Shown here: positions 27,069 through 35,148 of the stretch, one piece after another
How the letters are laid out: each line of letters opens with the position of its first letter
How positions within the stretch are numbered: position 1 is the first letter of the stretch
NCBI GenBank assembly: GCA_009843525.1
Contig: VYDH01000018.1
Coordinates: forward strand, 124,001 to 188,000
Origin: Acidimicrobiales bacterium
Lineage (GTDB): Bacteria > Actinomycetota > Acidimicrobiia > Acidimicrobiales > Poriferisodalaceae
DNA: 64,000 bases
Direction of reading: 5' to 3'
Notes under the pieces: generated by a model
The model's database searches: none
What the model was told of the DNA's origin: nothing
What the model saw: only the letters and a program-made list of their open reading frames with translations
Position numbers and translations under genes: made by a program

Positions 27069-27904
27069 GGCACGACGAATCCAAAATCAGCGAGCACGCG
27101 GCGTGCCGCGTCCGTCCTCATGAATGCGACAAAGGCCGTGGCTGCTGCAGGATTGGGCGCATCTGACAGCACGGCGGCAGCGTATGACGCCTGAGGTGCC
27201 GTCCCGGCTGTCCAGCCCAAGCTCACGATTGCACCGCCGTGCGAGCCGCTTTGCCTATTCGAGGCCGTATCGGTTGCGTACACCACGGCGGCGTCAAGCT
27301 CGCCGGCAGCAAGCTTGGTCGTCAGGACGCGCACGTTCGGCTCGTCAGAGTCGGGTACGGGTTCGATCTCCGCCCGCGCCAGACCTTTTCGAGCGAGCGC
27401 GCCGCAGGGAACCTCGGGCGCGCACAGCCCGATCAGCAGCTCGGGCCGGGCCAGGTCGGCGAGCGATGTCACCCCGGCCTCGTTGCCGGCCGGCACGGCC
27501 AGCACTAGCGAGTTGCGAGCCACCACGACCGGCGCGTGTGCCAGCCCGACCTCGTCGCGAACGGCGTCGAGATGGACAGGGTCTGCGGGGACGAACACAT
27601 CGGCGGGAGCGCCGGCAAGCACTTGCTCTCGCAATGCTGAGCTCCCGGCCCCTGCGATCTGCAGGTCCAGACCGGGATGGAGCAGTTCGAACTCACCGGC
27701 GAGCACCTCGGCAACCGGCAGCAGCGAGGCCGCTACGAGGACGTGCAGGTCGCCGCCGAGTTCGTCGTCGCTGGACCGAGCCGTGTCGCCGTCGCGTCCC
27801 GAGGTACATCCGGCTGCCAACTGCATCACCGCCAAGGGCAGCAGCACGAGCGCCGCAGCGAGACGCACCGCAGCCCCGCGATTCCCCCTACGGCGATCAC
27901 CCAT
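27065..27904 (-). CDS. modA: molybdate-binding lipoprotein
   Basis: A 279-residue periplasmic-binding-type protein. The N-terminus has a positively charged segment, a hydrophobic helix and a lipobox LAAGC with the lipid-attachment Cys33, so it should be anchored outside the membrane. Ligand-loop segments LHVLVAASLLPVAEVLAGEF, GAGSSALREQVLAGAPADVF and VVYATDTAS match ModA. The open frame extends to 28024, but ATG 27904 gives a proper signal peptide and has a CACACT hexamer upstream. Confidence 0.9.
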   Translation of the reverse strand: MGDRRRGNRGAAVRLAAALVLLPLAVMQLAAGCTSGRDGDTARSSDDELGGDLHVLVAASLLPVAEVLAGEFELLHPGLDLQIAGAGSSALREQVLAGAPADVFVPADPVHLDAVRDEVGLAHAPVVVARNSLVLAVPAGNEAGVTSLADLARPELLIGLCAPEVPCGALARKGLARAEIEPVPDSDEPNVRVLTTKLAAGELDAAVVYATDTASNRQSGSHGGAIVSLGWTAGTAPQASYAAAVLSDAPNPAAATAFVAFMRTDAARRVLADFGFVVP

Positions 27905-27919
27905 AGTTGCGCCAGTGTG
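27905..27919 (-). promoter_or_regulatory. possible near-leaderless promoter variant, CACACT
   Basis: CACACT (27919-27914, minus strand) lies 9 bases before the modA ATG. It is divergent from the promoter at 27950. Confidence 0.3.
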
Positions 27920-27949
27920 CCCGGCATACAGGGTCGCTGAGCTCGGGCC

Positions 27950-27962
27950 TATGGTTCCGGGC
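27950..27962 (+). promoter_or_regulatory. leaderless promoter, TATGGT
   Basis: TATGGT (27950-27955) lies 7 bases before the ATG at 27963 of the MBL-fold gene. Confidence 0.6.
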
Positions 27963-28874
27963 ATGGCTACGACGCTCGATTGGTACGGGTGCGCCACCTT
28001 CCGGTTGCGCACGGCCGGCCTCACGATCTTTCTCGACGCTTACATCGACCGCGCAGACAACGCCGCGGGCCCGGGCCTGTCGGCCGACGACGTCACCGAG
28101 GCCGACTGGGTGCTCGTGGGTCATTCCCACTTCGATCACCTCTACGGGGCGGAGCGCATCGTGGCCAACACCGATGCCACCTTGATCGCGTCCTATGAGT
28201 CGGTCCGGGTGATGGCGGAGGCGGGCGTTCCCGAAGAGCGGATGATCTGCGTGGCCGGCGGCGAGACCGTGGATCTCGCTCGGGAAGATCGGGGAGCGGG
28301 AGTGCGGGTGTCGGTGTATCCGAGCCAGCACTCCTGCGTCTGGTCGCACACCCAGATGGACCAGCCCGACCATGTCTGCCTGGGCGACCTCGGCGTGACC
28401 TGGCAGGAGCAGCAGGAACGCTTCGCCGAGCTGATGAAGTATCTGGCGACGGAGGTCGAGGCCGACACCAGCGCCCACATCGCCGCGTCCGCTGCCGGCC
28501 ACAGCGACCGGGGCGACGGGGGAGCGCTGCTGTTCCTGATCGAGGCGCCGGATGGCTCGGTGCTGTTCCAGGACACCTCGGGACACTGGTCCGGCGTGAT
28601 GCGCGACCTCCGCCCCGACGTGGCGATCCTTGCGGCGGCCGGACGTGGCAACATCGACGGCGAGCCCATCCAGGGCTCGCTGGCCCAGTTCATCGGCCGC
28701 CAAGCCGACCTGCTGCGGCCCCGCAAGGTCATCCTGGGACATCACGACAACTGGCTGCCGGGATTCTCGGTGCCGACCGACACGTCGTCCATTGCGGCCG
28801 AGCTGACCCGCGTCACGCCAGGCGCCGAATTCCTCGAACCCGGATACATGGAAGCTACGCCGATCCTGCCGTAA
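27963..28874 (+). CDS. MBL-fold metallo-hydrolase
   Basis: A 303-residue metallo-beta-lactamase-fold protein. The zinc motif HSHFDH (in VLVGHSHFDHLYGAERI) is intact, with further candidate ligands in YPSQHSCVWSH and VILGHHDNWLPG. The N-terminus (LDWYGCATFRLRTAGLTIFLD) matches UlaG-like or L-ascorbate-6-phosphate-lactonase-like hydrolases, but the substrate is unknown. The start is fixed by a TANNNT hexamer; the long upstream open frame runs antisense to modA and is discarded. Confidence 0.87.
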   Translation: MATTLDWYGCATFRLRTAGLTIFLDAYIDRADNAAGPGLSADDVTEADWVLVGHSHFDHLYGAERIVANTDATLIASYESVRVMAEAGVPEERMICVAGGETVDLAREDRGAGVRVSVYPSQHSCVWSHTQMDQPDHVCLGDLGVTWQEQQERFAELMKYLATEVEADTSAHIAASAAGHSDRGDGGALLFLIEAPDGSVLFQDTSGHWSGVMRDLRPDVAILAAAGRGNIDGEPIQGSLAQFIGRQADLLRPRKVILGHHDNWLPGFSVPTDTSSIAAELTRVTPGAEFLEPGYMEATPILP

Positions 28875-28918
28875 TCGAGATCCGCTGCCGACCTCGCAAC
28901 GTCCATACGGATCATTCG

Positions 28919-30043
28919 CTAGCGAGCGCGTATTGGCTGCCAGCGGCGGTAGGTGGCGCAGCGCCACAGCCATTCGACGGGGCCGAAGGCGAAGCGATCC
29001 AGCCAGGCCTTCGACCACCACAGTTGCACCGCCCATACGGCCACCACGAACACGGCGATGCCGCCGCGGCCCAGCTCCAGATCGTCCAGCAGAGCGCCCA
29101 GCACGAGCAAGCCAAGTGCTGTCTGGGTGAGGTAGTTGGTGAGTGCCATGCGTCCTGCAGCGCAAATGCGCTGTCGCAAGCCCCTGTCCCTCGCCGCATT
29201 CCACAGCGCGATCAGGCTGAGGTAGCCCAGGCACAGCGGCATGGTGGCCAGCGTGTTGGGGATGGTGCCTGCGACGGCCCAGTCGATATCGAAGCCCGTG
29301 GCGGCCATCAGGGCGAATCCGGCAGCGGACAGCGGCAGCCCGACGCCGAGGCCCCATGCCGCCATGCGGCGGTAGAACGAAGGTGCCCGGTTGCCGCTGA
29401 TGACACCCGTCCGGTAGAGCGCCGCGCCGATGAGCATGGCGCCCAAGGCTCTGCCGAAGTAGTCCGCCAGGAACCACGTCCCGATGACGCCGTAGTAGTC
29501 GCCGTAGTGCCAGAAGTCGATGAGCACGCTGGAGAAGCTGCGCAGCGACGACTGCACGAACCACGAGATGACTGCCACTGCGACATAGCACCCGCCGCCG
29601 AGTGCGAGCAGCACCTTGGGGGGCAGGTGCCGCAGTGCGAGCACGACCGGCGCGCACAAGGCATAGGCGAACAGCACGTCGCCGTCCCAGAACGACAGGT
29701 GCACGATGCCGATGCCCAGTAGCAGCGCGTTGCGCCACAGGCTCAGCAGCACGCTGCGCCGGCCCTTCGCCGCGGCACGCTCGGCGAACAGCACGACGCC
29801 GGCGCCGAACAGCATCGAGAACAGGCCCATGAACTTCTGGTCGGCGAAGATCTCTCCGGCGCCGCCGACGAGCCAGTCGAGCCATGTCCGTGAGCCGGCC
29901 GCGTCGAGGTTGGCGTAGGCGGCCGCGGGCAGACCGAATGCCACGGCATTCATCGTCAATATCCCGAGCACGGCCATGCCGCGCACCGCGTCGAGTGTCG
30001 TGATGCGTTCAGCGGCCCGCGTTGCCAGGGGACCCGACGTCAT
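28919..30043 (-). CDS. DUF418 (YeiB-like) integral membrane protein
   Basis: A 374-residue polytopic membrane protein with about nine or ten hydrophobic helices. The N-terminal ITTLDAVRGMAVLGILTMNAV and FADQKFMGLFSMLFGAGVVLF segments, and the C-terminal MALTNYLTQTALGLLVL, are the DUF418/YeiB signature. Members are related to acyltransferase-3-like membrane proteins, but their function is not established. It starts 43 bases after the alcohol dehydrogenase gene on the same strand, so co-transcription is plausible. Confidence 0.87.
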   Translation of the reverse strand: MTSGPLATRAAERITTLDAVRGMAVLGILTMNAVAFGLPAAAYANLDAAGSRTWLDWLVGGAGEIFADQKFMGLFSMLFGAGVVLFAERAAAKGRRSVLLSLWRNALLLGIGIVHLSFWDGDVLFAYALCAPVVLALRHLPPKVLLALGGGCYVAVAVISWFVQSSLRSFSSVLIDFWHYGDYYGVIGTWFLADYFGRALGAMLIGAALYRTGVISGNRAPSFYRRMAAWGLGVGLPLSAAGFALMAATGFDIDWAVAGTIPNTLATMPLCLGYLSLIALWNAARDRGLRQRICAAGRMALTNYLTQTALGLLVLGALLDDLELGRGGIAVFVVAVWAVQLWWSKAWLDRFAFGPVEWLWRCATYRRWQPIRAR

Positions 30044-30086
30044 GGCAGTCGGGCGAGGACTGCGGGCTCGCGGGCCGGCAGCGACC

Positions 30087-31178
30087 TCAGTCGAAGGTGA
30101 TGACGGTGCGGTTGGATTCGCCGGCCTTCATCCAGCCGTAGCCCTCGTTGATCTGTTCGAGATCGATGCGTGCCGAGATCATCTCGTCGAGCATGAGGCG
30201 GCCATCGAGGTAGAGGTCGATCATCATCGGGATGTCGCTGCGGAACTGGTTCGAGCCCATCATCGAGCCCTGCAGCTTCTTCTCCGCCAGAAAGTCGATG
30301 CCGCGCAGCTCGACCTTGGTCTTCGACGGCACCATGCCGATCACGGTGGCGGTGCCGCCGATGTCGAGCATGTTGAACGCTTGCTGCACGGTCTCGGCCA
30401 AGCCGATGGCTTCGAAGCTGTACTCCACGCCGCCCTTGGTCATGTCCTTCACGGCGGTCACCACGTCGTCTACCTCGGCGGCATTGACGGTGTCGGTGGC
30501 GCCCATCTGGCGGGCGGTCTCGAGCTTCGTCTCGGTCATGTCCACCGCAATGATCCGACCGGCGCCTGCCACACGGGCGCCTTGCACGGCCGACAGGCCG
30601 ATGCCCCCGCAGCCGATCACGCACACCACGCTGCCCACGCCGACGCCTGCGGTGTTCACTGCCGCGCCGAAGCCCGTCGTGACGCCGCAGCCGATCAGGC
30701 ACGCCCGGTCGAGCGGCATGTCGGGCCGCACCTTCACCACGGCGTTCTGGTGCACCAGCATCTGCTCGGCGAAACCGCCGAGCCGAGCCATCTGGCCAAC
30801 CTCGGTGCTGTCGTCACGCTCGAGCCGGGCCGCGGCGCCCTTGGCCCGCGAGGTGGCCCGAATATTGGTGCAGCGGTGCGGGTTGCCCGACAGGCAGCGG
30901 TGGCATTGGCCGCAGAAAATCGATAGGCACGCCACCACGTGGTCGCCGGGCTTCACGTAGCTCACGTCGCTGCCCACAGCCTCCACCACACCGGCCGACT
31001 CGTGGCCCATCACCAGCGGGAGCGGCGTGCGGAACAGGCCCTCCATGAAGTGCAGGTCGCTGTGGCACAGCCCCGCGCCCTTGGTCTGGATGAGCACCTC
31101 CTGCGGCCCCGGCGCATCGATGCGCAAGTCCTCGATCTCCAGGTCGCCCGGCTGCTCGCAGAGCACTGCTGCCTTCAT
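30087..31178 (-). CDS. zinc-dependent alcohol dehydrogenase (MDR superfamily)
   Basis: A 363-residue medium-chain dehydrogenase. The catalytic zinc ligands are in AGLCHSDLH and MGHESAG, the structural zinc cysteines in CLSIFCGQCHRCLSGNPHRC, and the cofactor site is VIGCGGIGLSAVQGA. It oxidises alcohols or reduces aldehydes with NAD(H); several actinobacterial relatives use mycothiol or the cofactor-like acceptor NDMA, which cannot be judged here. The ATG at 31178 has the ribosome site GAGGGG. Codons upstream in the open frame extend antisense into the divergent promoter region. Confidence 0.93.
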   Translation of the reverse strand: MKAAVLCEQPGDLEIEDLRIDAPGPQEVLIQTKGAGLCHSDLHFMEGLFRTPLPLVMGHESAGVVEAVGSDVSYVKPGDHVVACLSIFCGQCHRCLSGNPHRCTNIRATSRAKGAAARLERDDSTEVGQMARLGGFAEQMLVHQNAVVKVRPDMPLDRACLIGCGVTTGFGAAVNTAGVGVGSVVCVIGCGGIGLSAVQGARVAGAGRIIAVDMTETKLETARQMGATDTVNAAEVDDVVTAVKDMTKGGVEYSFEAIGLAETVQQAFNMLDIGGTATVIGMVPSKTKVELRGIDFLAEKKLQGSMMGSNQFRSDIPMMIDLYLDGRLMLDEMISARIDLEQINEGYGWMKAGESNRTVITFD

Positions 31179-31355
31179 CGCGTTCCCCTCGCGTTGTGCA
31201 ACCACGACAGTGGCTTCGCTTGACGCTGTCGAGATTAGGCGCGCAGCCGCAAACGCGTGCTCCAGATGCCCATCGCGTCCCCGCCGCCATCGGCCGTCGA
31301 GGCGGAAGGTGCGGTAGCGTCGATTCCAGCGGGACACGGCCGTCGAGGGGGAGTC

Positions 31356-31952
31356 ATGGCGAATGAGCACGGCTACTTGCCGAAGGTGACCGAGCTAGAC
31401 GACAAGCAGCAACGCCGCTTGGACACGTGGTACGCGAAGGCCTACACCGACGACAACCTGTTCCGCACGCTGGCTGCGGACGAGACCACCATCGACCTGT
31501 TCCTCGGCTGGGTCGGAGCCGTGTACGGCGGCCATCCCGACGAGGATCCCGGTGCGCTCGACCGGCACATGATCGAGCTGTGCCGCATCCGGATGGCCAA
31601 CCGGAACGAGTGCTTCCACTGAAGCCTCGTCAAGAGCGCATCGTTGGTGCGCACCGGACTGACTGACGAGGTCATCGCCCAGCTCGTCGACTACGAGGCA
31701 TCGGAGCTGCCCGAGTCGTGGAAGGCCGCGCTTGCACTGTGTGATCGGCTCTCAGGCTTCGAACACCGCGGGATCATCCCGCCGGAGCTGTATGAGCGGC
31801 TGAGCGATCACTTCAACCCCCAGCAGATACTGCGCCTCGGTGCGCTGCTTGCCTCCGCGAGCGGGTGGCACCGGATGATCGAAGCGTTCGGCATCCGGCC
31901 CGACCACTACCGGGCCGACCGGGATGCTCCCTGGGCCGCGGCTGCAGATTGA
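31356..31952 (+). CDS. AhpD/carboxymuconolactone-decarboxylase-like protein, probable selenoprotein (in-frame TGA = Sec89)
   Basis: A 198-residue reading interrupted only by TGA at 31620-31622. Upstream residues (IELCRIRMANRNECFH) and downstream residues (SLVKSASLVRTGLTDEVIAQ, later LGALLASASGWHRMIEAFGI) both fit one AhpD-like protein. The TGA falls on the second cysteine of the redox motif, giving C86-F-H-U89. AhpD-like proteins use such a thiol pair for peroxide or thiol-disulfide chemistry, and CxxU forms have been reported from marine metagenomes (my recollection). A SECIS-like hairpin follows the TGA. The ATG at 31356 has GAGGGGGAG before it. Alternatives are a nonsense mutation or sequencing error, but the exact position argues against both. 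Sec machinery is not in this window. Confidence 0.82.
31623..31671 (+). promoter_or_regulatory. candidate bacterial SECIS hairpin
   Basis: Directly after the TGA, an 8-bp outer stem (31625-31632 with 31664-31671, perfect) encloses a 5-bp inner stem (GCGCA 31636-31640 with TGCGC 31648-31652) plus a U-G pair. The apical loop is CGTTG (31642-31646) with G in second place, 19 bases after the TGA, inside the 16-37 range used for bacterial SECIS elements. Confidence 0.65.
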
Positions 31953-31969
31953 CCTCGCGAGCCGTCGCC

Positions 31970-31982
31970 TAGCTTCGATCTG
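31970..31982 (+). promoter_or_regulatory. leaderless promoter, TAGCTT
   Basis: TAGCTT (31970-31975) lies 7 bases before the GTG at 31983. Confidence 0.65.
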
Positions 31983-32843
31983 GTGAGCGAACAGGCAACG
32001 GACGCCGAACCGCTGTCGCCGGGCGACCGGCTCGCCGATGTCGTCGACTTCTTCGGCGTGCAGGCCACCGGTGACGAGCTGCGCTGGCTGCTGCCGATCT
32101 CGCCGAACGTTGCCAACTATCTCGGCGTGATGCACGGCGGCTGCGCTCTTGCCGCGGTCACCGCTGCCGCCGAGACATGGAGCGAGCGGCCGCTCGCAGC
32201 GGCTTCGGCACAGTTCATGGCCCGTGTCCCGCTCGGCGGCAGCGCTGAGGTCACCTTCGACATCGGCTCGGCCGGCAAGCGAATGACGCAGGTGCTCGCC
32301 CAGGTCACCGATGCGGCCGACGGCCGCGTGCTGATGCGAGCGCTGCTGGCACTGGGCGGTCGCCGGCTCGGCATCGATCAGGACTGGGGGCAGCCGCCCG
32401 ACGTTCCGGGGCCAGATGAGTGGCGACGTCGAACTGTGCCGGACAACGCCGTTGCGTCGTTCAGCACTGACGCCGACATCCGGTTCGGTCCGCACAGCGC
32501 CGGCGATCGGCGGATCCTCTGCTGGGCGCGGCTCGCCGGCACGCTGGCCTCCACGCGCCAGGGCCTGATAGCGCTGGCAGACACGCTCGCGACGGGGATG
32601 CACCGCAGCCTTGGCCTGCGGTGGCGTGGCGGCAGCATCGACAACACCGTGCGCATCGCCGGGAATGCCGACTGCGAGTGGGTGCTGCTGGATATCGAGA
32701 CCGACGGATTCCACAACGCTGTCGGCCACGGCGTCGTGCGGATGTACACGCCCGACGGCAGGTTGCTGGCCACCGGGAACCAGTCGTTCGCTGTGGCGCG
32801 GGTGTCGGGCCCGCAGAAGGCCTCCGGACGTAGTCAGCACTAG
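31983..32843 (+). CDS. acyl-CoA thioesterase-like double-hotdog protein (copy 1)
   Basis: A 286-residue protein built of two hotdog-like halves. The first half contains ELRWLLPISPNVANYLGVMHGGCALAA, the second IDNTVRIAGNADCEWVLLDIETDG. It resembles actinobacterial TesB-like acyl-CoA thioesterases, but substrate and activity are inferred. The gene immediately downstream is a clear paralogue. Translation should begin leaderless at the GTG 31983. The family also includes acyl-CoA thioesterases without a conserved catalytic triad, so an ordinary housekeeping role in lipid turnover is possible. Confidence 0.82.
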   Translation: MSEQATDAEPLSPGDRLADVVDFFGVQATGDELRWLLPISPNVANYLGVMHGGCALAAVTAAAETWSERPLAAASAQFMARVPLGGSAEVTFDIGSAGKRMTQVLAQVTDAADGRVLMRALLALGGRRLGIDQDWGQPPDVPGPDEWRRRTVPDNAVASFSTDADIRFGPHSAGDRRILCWARLAGTLASTRQGLIALADTLATGMHRSLGLRWRGGSIDNTVRIAGNADCEWVLLDIETDGFHNAVGHGVVRMYTPDGRLLATGNQSFAVARVSGPQKASGRSQH

Positions 32844-32854
32844 CTTTCGGCTGC
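32841..32854 (+). promoter_or_regulatory. leaderless promoter, TAGCTT, overlapping a stop codon
   Basis: TAGCTT (32841-32846) lies 8 bases before the GTG at 32855. Its first three bases are also the TAG stop codon of the upstream thioesterase gene. Confidence 0.6.
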
Positions 32855-33706
32855 GTGAGCGCCGAAGCTGCCACGAGCGACGCCGCGCCGCAGGACCCGC
32901 ACGTCGGCGAGGTGATCGAGTTCTTCGGCCTCCAGTCGACTGCCGAAGAGCTGCGCTGGCTGCTGCCGGTCACCTACGACGTAGCCGGTGCCACTGGCAC
33001 GCTGCATGGCGGGTGCGCGCTCGCGGCCGCCGTAGCGGCCCTCGAAAGCGTCACCGGCCGGCCGATGGCCGCTGCATCGGCCCAGTACCTGGCGCGGCTG
33101 CCGGTGGGCGGCTGTGCGGCCGTCGCACTCGACATCGGCGCCAGCGGCAACCGGATGACCCAGGCCTCCGCGGAGATCACCGATGCTGTCGATGGACGGG
33201 TCATTCTGCGTGCGCTGGTGTCCCTCGGCGGTCGGCAGCTGGGAATCGACCAGACATGGACGACGGCCCCGGACGTGCCGCCTCCGGACTCATGCGAGCC
33301 TCGCGGCCCGACCTCGATTGAGGGCCGGTCGTTCACCGATCACGCCGACATCCGGCTCGCCGGGCAGCAGCCGGGCGAGCGCCACGTCCGGTACTGGGCG
33401 CGTCTCAACAGCACGCTGGCATCGACAGGGCCGGGCCTGACGGCGCTGGCCGACCTGCTGCCGAGCGGCATGCGCGTCAGCCTCGATGCCGGCTTCAGGG
33501 GATCCAGTCTCGACAACACGGTGCGGATCTCCGGCGAGGCCGAGAGCGAATGGGTGCTCTTGGATATCGAATCGGACGCCGTGCACAACGCCATCGGCAA
33601 CGGCATCGTTCGCATCTATTCCTCCGACGGGGGACTGCTGGCGACGGGCACCCAATCGTTCGCAATCACAAGGATCACGGGCCCGCTGGGCTCGCCGCAG
33701 CAATGA
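32855..33706 (+). CDS. acyl-CoA thioesterase-like double-hotdog protein (copy 2)
   Basis: A 283-residue paralogue of the preceding gene; both share FFGxQxTxxELRWLLP, a HGGCALAA core and a VLLDIExD motif in the second half, so the pair arose by tandem duplication. The second gene lacks the extra N-terminal dozen residues. It begins at GTG 32855 from its own TAGCTT element. Its stop overlaps the ATG of menA (ATGA), which ties thioesterase and quinone genes into one transcript; functional linkage beyond that is speculation. Confidence 0.82.
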   Translation: MSAEAATSDAAPQDPHVGEVIEFFGLQSTAEELRWLLPVTYDVAGATGTLHGGCALAAAVAALESVTGRPMAAASAQYLARLPVGGCAAVALDIGASGNRMTQASAEITDAVDGRVILRALVSLGGRQLGIDQTWTTAPDVPPPDSCEPRGPTSIEGRSFTDHADIRLAGQQPGERHVRYWARLNSTLASTGPGLTALADLLPSGMRVSLDAGFRGSSLDNTVRISGEAESEWVLLDIESDAVHNAIGNGIVRIYSSDGGLLATGTQSFAITRITGPLGSPQQ

Positions 33707-34581
33707 CGGGCCTACGCACGTGGCTGACCGGGGCACGGCCTCGCACCTGGCCGGCGTCGCTGGTGCCGCCGTTCGTAGGCACTGCAGCGTCCGATGCGGC
33801 GGCTAACGGCGACATCGAGTGGTGGCGAGCCGCTTTCGCGCTGATCGTGTCGCTGTGCATCCAGATTGCTGTCAACTACGCCAACGACTACAGCGACGGA
33901 GTGCGGGGCACCGATGTGGCCCGGGTAGGTCCGCAGCGCCTGGTGGCTTCCGGAGCGGCGTCGCCGACCGCAGTGCGGAACGCGGCGTTCGCAGCCTTCG
34001 GCGTGGCTGCCGTGTTCGGCCTCGTGGTGGCAGCGGCGGTGTCGTGGTGGCTCGTCGTGGCCGGCGGGGCGTCGATGCTCGCGGCGTGGTACTACACCGG
34101 CGGCCGGCGCCCGTACGGCTACCGGGGCCTCGGCGAGCTGTTCGTGTTCATCTTCTTCGGGCTGGTGGCGACGGCAGGATCGGCGTTCGTCCAGGACGCC
34201 CGCCTCACGATGCTGGGCATTGCTGCCTCGGTCCCGGTGGGCTTGGGCTCCGTGGCCCTGCTCATATCGAACAATCTGCGCGACCTGCCGACCGACGCAC
34301 AGGCCGGCAAGCGCACGCTGGCGGTGCGGATGGGCGACGGGCCGACCCGCGCCATGTACGCGGTGGTCGTAGTGCTGATGGTGTTCTCGCCGATGTATCT
34401 GTCGCTGCTGCGACCGTGGACGATGCTGGGACTCGCCGCCATCGCGTTCGCTGTTGCACCCGTTCGCACGGTGGTCCGCGGGGCCACCGGTGCTGCGTTG
34501 GTGGTAGTGCTTGCGGCAACCGGCCGTCTGCAGATCGTCGTGGGCGCCCTGCTGACCGTGGGCCTGGCCCTCGGACCATGA
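33703..34581 (+). CDS. menA: 1,4-dihydroxy-2-naphthoate polyprenyltransferase
   Basis: A 292-residue UbiA-family integral membrane prenyltransferase. The first allylic-diphosphate motif is NYANDYSDGVRGTD and the second is SNNLRDLPTDAQAGKRTLA. These asparate-rich loops plus about eight or nine membrane helices fit MenA, which joins a polyprenyl chain to 1,4-dihydroxy-2-naphthoate to give demethylmenaquinone. The ATG at 33703 overlaps the previous stop codon. The methyltransferase that finishes menaquinone, menG, is encoded 600 bases further on the other strand. Confidence 0.93.
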   Translation: MTGLRTWLTGARPRTWPASLVPPFVGTAASDAAANGDIEWWRAAFALIVSLCIQIAVNYANDYSDGVRGTDVARVGPQRLVASGAASPTAVRNAAFAAFGVAAVFGLVVAAAVSWWLVVAGGASMLAAWYYTGGRRPYGYRGLGELFVFIFFGLVATAGSAFVQDARLTMLGIAASVPVGLGSVALLISNNLRDLPTDAQAGKRTLAVRMGDGPTRAMYAVVVVLMVFSPMYLSLLRPWTMLGLAAIAFAVAPVRTVVRGATGAALVVVLAATGRLQIVVGALLTVGLALGP

Positions 34582-34641
34582 CATCGGCGACACCCTGCTT
34601 CCACCCGTGGCTGTGCCCATGCGATCCGCAATGATGTCCCG

Positions 34642-35148
34642 ATGAGCACAGACGCAGGTTCGGGGGCAGTGCTGGAACATCTCGCCGCGCTGGGCGTGGC
34701 CTACGAGGTGGTGGAGTGCGACCCCGACTTCGCCGACACGGCGCAATTCTGCGAGCGCTACGGCTATTCGATGAATGCGTCGGCGAACGCCATCTGCGTG
34801 GTGGGCAAGTCAGCCGAGCGGCCGATGGCGTGCTGTGTTGTGCTGGCATCGACGCGGCTCGACGTGAACGGTGTGGTGCGGCGGCGGCTGGGCACGCGCA
34901 AGGCATCTTTCGCCGACGCCGACGAAACCATCGCACGCACCGGGATGATGATCGGCGGCGTGACACCGTTCGGGCTTCCCGCAGACATCCCGGTCTGGAT
35001 CGACAGCCGGGTGATGGACTGCACCGAGGTCATCGTGGGCGGCGGCTCTCGGGACTGCAAGATCCTCTGCCCGCCGGCCTCGCTGGCCGCGCTGCCCACA
35101 GCCGAGGTCGTCACGGATCTGGCCAAGGCGAATCCGCCGGCCAGCTAA
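34642..35148 (+). CDS. YbaK/ProX-type aminoacyl-tRNA deacylase domain protein
   Basis: A 168-residue single-domain member of the YbaK/EbsC family, which hydrolyses mischarged tRNA such as Cys-tRNA(Pro). The N-terminal part (LAALGVAYEVVECDPDFADTAQF) and the end (GGGSRDCKILCPPASLAALPTAEVV) match the family's substrate pocket region, including the GGGSR/K loop. The central segment NASANAICVVGKSAERPMACCVV is also typical. Its TAA stop overlaps the TAG stop of the convergent menG gene by three bases. Confidence 0.85.
   Translation: MSTDAGSGAVLEHLAALGVAYEVVECDPDFADTAQFCERYGYSMNASANAICVVGKSAERPMACCVVLASTRLDVNGVVRRRLGTRKASFADADETIARTGMMIGGVTPFGLPADIPVWIDSRVMDCTEVIVGGGSRDCKILCPPASLAALPTAEVVTDLAKANPPAS

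Noticed and set aside
27897-29885. A 662-codon minus-strand frame across the MBL and DUF418 genes
   Set aside because: It runs antisense to two genes with clear family motifs, and its composition (Arg/Ala/His-rich) is typical of shadow frames in high-GC DNA.
31620-31622. The TGA as evidence of a pseudogene or split gene
   Set aside because: The residues on both sides fit one family without a gap, the downstream frame is undamaged, and the TGA coincides exactly with the redox cysteine. Decay or random error would rarely hit that one codon.
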